Below, in pieces: positions 59,899-64,000 of a stretch of 64,000 bases of DNA. The stretch covers positions 12,194,400 through 12,258,399 of the forward strand of contig NC_037093.1 of assembly GCF_002994745.2 (NCBI RefSeq), in the 5' to 3' direction. The stretch comes from Rosa chinensis (lineage: Eukaryota; Streptophyta; Magnoliopsida; Rosales; Rosaceae). Numbering within the stretch: position 1 is the stretch's first letter; every line of letters starts with the position of its first letter. The translations under genes and the position numbers were made by a program. The notes under the pieces are model-generated. The model did no database searches and had not been told where the DNA came from. It saw nothing but the letters and a program-made list of their open reading frames with translations.

Positions 59899-61975
59899 TC
59901 AAGGTTGGGGAGTGCTGTATAAAGTTGCCAATAGGAGGAAAAAGCAGACCAATAACAATGTAGGAACCCCCAGTGATGACCATTGCTGATCCTTCTGCTT
60001 CTGCCTTAACCTCTTCTCAACTTTCTTTGGTCTTTTTGGAGCTTTCCTTGCAGCGGCAAGCAACACCTTGGTATTTTCTTCCTCTGGATGTTCTTCTTCT
60101 TGCTCCTCGATCTCAGAGTCTTCCAGGAGAGGATGATACCTATTCTTAACAGATCTTTGAATGTTGACACCTCTGCCTAGAGATTGGCGAGAACATCCTT
60201 CTCCCCATTGCTTAATTGTCCCACTGCTTGTACATCTCCCCTCTGCTGCGCTTTGACTAATACGAGACGATCCTCTCTCACTCTCCTTGAGCGCTCCCAA
60301 CTGAGCTTTGGACTTGTCAACCCGTTCAATTATGGCAAGCTTGTCAGGACGTTGCTCCATTTCTCCCTGCAAAAGAACTCACAATTTGGTAATTAGAGGA
60401 ACCGCTAGAAGGGTTCCTAAATGACCATTCCTGCATCTATTTTAACTACAGTCTCTACAGAAGTGGCTAAATTGATGTGCCATAGCAACTCTACAGTTAT
60501 ATTAAGAAAGGATTGTTTCAACAGAGATTAGTGCATGTCAAACTGTACTAGTCATGATCAGACAAACAGAATTAGAGAATCTAAATAAGTACTTCAATCA
60601 CTATCTCGTTACCTTTTTCCGAGTAAGCTTGTCCGAAGGGAATATTCGGTGATCAGCTGAATCCATTGTTGACTCAAATGTCTCACCTGAATTTCCTTTC
60701 CTACAATCTTGTGTTTCACCATGATTTTTCTTTAACACCAAACCCCCAGAGGTTATGATAGAAGATTGTATGTCCACATCGATCTGATCGACCAGAAAAG
60801 ATGTCGTAGTGGATGTTATAGGGTGAGGCCTTGCTTCCATAATTACTTCTCCAGCTGAATGCACTGCTGAGAAGTAACGACGATCTGAATTTCCATTCCT
60901 GATATCTTGTGTAGAGGATCGTATTGGCACATCGATCTGACCAACAAGAAAAGATGTCGTAGTGGATGTTATAGGGTGAGGCCTTGCTTCCATATTTACT
61001 TCTCCAGCTGAATGCACTGCTGAGAAGTCATTTGTATTATGATCTGAATTTCCATTCCTGATAGCTTGTGTAGAGGATCGTATTGGCACATCGATCTGAC
61101 CAACCGGAAAATATGATTGCCTTGCAGCCCTTGCTTCCTGATTTATTTCTCCAACCTCTAACCTTGGCATCACTTGTTCAGCTGTCAATCTCTGCTGCTC
61201 ATGATGCTGTAATGTAACAAACACCTTCATCAATTATCATCACGAGAAGAAAGATTTCAAAAAAATGCTAGAAGAGTCAAAAGTGAAGTAACATGGCCTT
61301 ATACGTCTCCCAGTTTTAGAGTATGTATTTAAATATCCACTACACTATACACTGCCATAATTAAGTAGTCATCCCACTTGGTCATAATTACACTAAATAG
61401 GGCCTCACAAGTCACATTTAATAGAAAATGATGAAATAACCTCTTCCACAGTTGGTGAGAAAATCGAATTATGGATTAAACCCTGATTTGGAATTCTACA
61501 AACCAAAGAAAAAAGAACAAGTGCCCAACCTATGTAGCAATCACATATAATCAATTTTAGAAATGAAGAACAATCAAGTTATTTGACCTGATCAGGCAAA
61601 TCTGGGAGAGAGAATCCCGATGGGCCTGCCATCCATGTGTGATCACCCTCAACAGTACCAGCGGTCCACTGCGAAAATTATCATGAAATCTTTTGTAAAT
61701 AACATAAAAATTCTTATTTATTTAGATCGACATAAACCTTTGAAGAAATCAACTATATATAAATGGAAAATTTGATCCGACAAAATAGAAATTGGTACCC
61801 TAAAAGAAAAATTGAAACAAACAGCCCTAAATTAAACGAAAAATGGCGTTCAGACAAAGAAATTAAACAAAAGTAATAAAGACCCGGAACAAAGACAACC
61901 CTCAAAAATCAAAATCATCATAATTAATTACAAAAGTCAGCGTAAAATAACAAAGAAACATGCCTGCTCTACCAT
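59899..61975 (-). CDS. Unidentified repeat-containing protein with C-terminal membrane anchor
   Basis: Four exons join in frame: 61975-61964 (MVEQ), 61668-61588, 61206-60613 and 60366-59899, total 1155 nt, 384 aa. Exon 2 reads WTAGTVEGDHTWMAGPSGFS. Exon 3 holds internal repeats: GQIDVPIRSSTQ.IRNGNSD, FSAVHSAGEV and MEARPHPITSTTTSFLV occur twice nearly identically, with a third partial QIDV unit. Exon 4 has an acidic run (EIEEQEEEHPEEEN), a basic run (RKAPKRPKKVEKRLRQKQK) and a hydrophobic end (VPTLLLVCFFLLLATLY) only six residues before the stop, as in tail-anchored proteins. Splice sites of exons 2-4 are canonical. Exon 1 needs a GC donor (CAG|GCATGT), or the ATG may instead be joined at ATG|GTAGAG. 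I do not recognise the family. Confidence 0.65.
60780..61100 (-). repeat. About 155-bp tandem duplication inside a coding exon
   Basis: 'gatgtcgtagtggatgttat' followed by 'agggtgaggccttgcttcca' and 'ctccagctgaatgcactgct' recurs at about 60800-60870 and 60954-61024, then 'gtagaggatcgtattggcac' at about 60911 and 61071. The copies are nearly identical, so the protein repeat is recent. Confidence 0.9.
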
Positions 61976-62042
61976 GATAAGAAGATTCTAATAAACTAAG
62001 GTGGCGAGGATTTTATTTCATCGAAAAAAAGTTGGCGAGCTT

Positions 62043-62530
62043 TTGAGGGTTTCAAAGGTGGTGGAGGGATTTGGTTGAAGCAAGGGCGATGGGTTTCAAG
62101 GGCAGAAATGTAGAAAAGAAGGAAGATGGAAGTGGTTTTTTTTTTTTTTTTTTTTGAAAGTAGTTTGGGGTTGAAGCAAGGAAATGAGTTCTAAGAGCAG
62201 AAATGAAGAAAACCAGGGAAGCAGGAAGTGATTTTTTCTACGTTTGCTCAGAATACAATTAAGTGGGTGTTTTCTGGGTGAGGTTTTGAGGGTGACGGAG
62301 GGTTTGGGTTGAAGGCAAAGAATTGGGTTTCATTCAAGGGCAGAAATGAAGAAAAAAGGGGAAGGAAAAGGTGGGTTTGCTCAGAATACAATTAAGTGGG
62401 TGTTTTCTGGGTGTGGTTTTGAGGGTGGTTGACGGTTTGGGTTGAAGGCAAAGAATTGGGTTTCATTCAAGGGCAGAAATGAAGAAAAACAGGGAACAAA
62501 AAGGTGGGTTTTTCTGGGTTTGCTCGGTGT
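62043..62530. repeat. Minisatellite upstream of the repeat-protein gene
   Basis: Three to four units, about 115-131 bp, of 'gggttgaag.caaag', 'gggtttcattcaagggcag', 'aaatgaagaaaa..aggga' and 'gctcagaatacaattaagtg'. The last two full units (about 62250-62380 and 62380-62510) are nearly identical. The array lies within 70-560 nt upstream of the minus-strand ATG at 61975, so it may overlap the promoter or 5'UTR. A T18 run lies at about 62137-62154. Confidence 0.88.
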
Positions 62531-63159
62531 CTCTGAGATGAAGAAGAAGAAGAAAACCCGCAAAGAGAATAATACTAGCTGTCCCCAAAGAGAATAGAGC
62601 TAGGTTTTTATGAATGTAGATTGAGTAGAGCTAGGTTTTTATGTATGTAGATTAAAGATTGATGTAGACTAGCCTCCTAGGCTTGTCGACCTGGTCTGAC
62701 TGTGGAAAAAGAAGATCGGCCCTAAAGTAAAAAGGATCATATGGTTAAAGTGACTCTATCAGTATCAGTACTAACGGAATCACTTGCCTGGCTTTAATGT
62801 TTAATCCTTTCATAAGAAAGAATAAGCAAAAGTAAATTTTAGTTTTGCATCCAATCCATCACTGTTAAAAAAGGAATTTGACAGCTTCCCTCAAATTCCA
62901 ACTTCTTTTCAAGTAAAAGTAAGTAGTTCAACCTTCCAAGTGTTAAGGGTCCTTTTGAGTGAAGAATTCGATTAGGTTCATACTAGATCATAGAGTCGAT
63001 TCATTATGGCGTAACTAAAAGGAAATCATTAATTCTCAGTTATAAACTTTGAATCGAGTAGAGAGTGAAAACCCGCAAAGAGAATAGTACTAGCTGTCCC
63101 CAGTAAGCAAGATTTTCTTGTGGCGTCTTAAAGAATTTCTTGAAATTCGAACTCTAAAA
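62531..63159. other. Spacer, short duplicated phrases
   Basis: 'gagctaggtttttatg.atgt' occurs twice at 62588-62650, and 'aaacccgcaaagagaatag' with 'tactagctgtcccca' occurs at about 62553 and 63069. No gene is supported. Confidence 0.4.
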
Positions 63160-63690
63160 GGAGAAATGAAGTGATGACGGTGGAGGAGAGCTGCTTTTGG
63201 TGTGGCGCCTTTGAAGAGACAGTATACATTGTCTATGAGATTGTAGATTTGCAAAGCAAGTCTCTAAGTATAGCTTCCTGGTAGATGTACACAAAGGGTG
63301 GCGTGAGCCAAGCTAATGACCTGTTTAATCATGTCACTGGGGTGATTTCTCAGGAAGAGTTAGCTCTGTTCGGTGTCATTGCTTGGCTGATTTGGAAAAA
63401 CCGGAATGCCTCCTGGTTTGGAGATCGAGAAGGTTAGTGTTGGTGAACTAATTTTTATTCAAGCCAAGGAGTACGTGGCTTACTAGTTTTAACAGCGCCA
63501 ACATTAGGTCAGTTTCCAATGTTTCTTCTACTGCATGTGACCATAAGGGAGGAAATGATGAGCTGGGCGCTGTTGTTAGAGACGATAATGGAAGCTTCCA
63601 ACGAACAGGGGGTGAGGATAAGGTGCACTTGCGCACACTATTCGTGGGTGCTTATCAGCGCGCTCAGTAAATCAGTAGTAATTAAAGGGA
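63160..63690 (+). pseudogene. LINE-derived zinc-binding and RNase H remnant
   Basis: Successive frames read ESCFWCGAFEETVYIVYEIV, the zf-RVT CX2C type seen after plant LINE reverse transcriptases. Next is ALFGVIAWLIWKNRNASWFG, the typical linker. Then, in another frame, GNDELGAVVRDDNGSFQRTG, which is the start of the RVT_3 RNase H domain. Stops and frame changes, for example the TAG at about 63284, make it non-functional. The RT itself is not in the window. Confidence 0.75.
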
Positions 63691-63954
63691 ATGAAAAAGA
63701 GCTTATCATATATGTAAAGACAGAACAAAAAGTAGGTAAACTCTTGGTCTAGCCAGACGAGTTGATTATAGCAACTGCACATTACAGTGCATTTCTTAAC
63801 AAAATGAACTTATGTAGTTTGCTTGTACAAAACCACACATCAAATAGAGATAGATTAAGCTGGAGATGGAAGCAGGAAAAGCAATGGTGGTGGGTTTGCC
63901 TAAAATTTGACATGATTTACTCAACAGTTAATACTAAACCCTAACAGAATCCCC

Positions 63955-63980
<26 letters not shown>
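63955..63980. repeat. (AG)n microsatellite
   Basis: Thirteen uninterrupted AG units just before the window end. Confidence 0.95.
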
Positions 63981-63985
<5 letters not shown>

Positions 63986-64000
63986 AATAGTTATTGTTTC

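Overview
This is nuclear DNA of a higher plant, most likely a eudicot. The evidence is intron-rich genes with plant-type splice sites, a plastid-targeted Ycf20-like protein, a nuclear tRNA-Cys gene, and a dense load of plant transposons (Ty1/copia, Ty3/gypsy, PIF/Harbinger, hAT, Mutator-like and Tourist-like MITEs, LINE-like elements). A rosid is plausible; I cannot name the species.

Host genes. (1) A Ycf20-like chloroplast protein, minus strand, CDS 1301-1783, with a 5'UTR intron. (2) tRNA-Cys(GCA), plus, 2587-2658. (3) ATG2, the autophagy lipid-transfer protein, plus, 13157-23332, 13 coding exons that join to 5943 nt (1980 aa). (4) A small plant-specific protein, minus, 26060-26479, whose stop codon sits exactly at a splice donor. 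(5) RAD54, the SNF2-family recombination ATPase, minus, 45399-54307, 21 coding exons that join to 2877 nt (958 aa). (6) An unidentified protein with internal repeats and a C-terminal hydrophobic tail, minus, 59899-61975, 4 exons, 384 aa. From memory, ATG2 and RAD54 are also near neighbours in Arabidopsis (AT3G19190 and AT3G19210) with one small gene between them, so genes 3-5 look like an ancient collinear block whose spacing here has been stretched by transposons.

Mobile DNA. 3.5-12.5 kb is a Russian-doll nest: a decayed copia element carries a complete Ty3/gypsy element (4453-11208, TSD TCATT), which itself carries a 944-bp solo LTR (TSD GCATG) and a 422-bp Mutator-type MITE (TSD AAACTAAAA). 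A second long-TIR element lies in the copia 3' LTR. 27.9-28.5 kb is a non-autonomous hAT element. 29.2-30.5 kb is a LINE-like insertion with a 13-bp TSD. 30.6-36.5 kb is a young copia element with nearly identical 178-bp LTRs, an intact gag and a wrecked pol. 37.2-41.9 kb is a PIF/Harbinger transposon with two convergent genes, both damaged, one split by a hAT MITE. 42-45 kb is gypsy gag debris with a Tourist-like MITE. RAD54 intron 20 carries a 400-bp foldback element inside a (TA)n microsatellite. 57.1-58.2 kb is another LINE-like insertion (17-bp TSD), followed by a perfect 44-bp palindrome and a 149-bp tandem duplication. The right edge holds a LINE RNase H remnant.

I found no convincing new multi-gene system. 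The most unusual signals are an antisense copy of an ATG2 exon segment embedded in the next ATG2 intron, a GC-AG intron plus two stop-free in-frame introns in ATG2, the possible premature stop in the small gene between ATG2 and RAD54, and the contrast between young LTRs, intact gag and ruined pol in the copia element.
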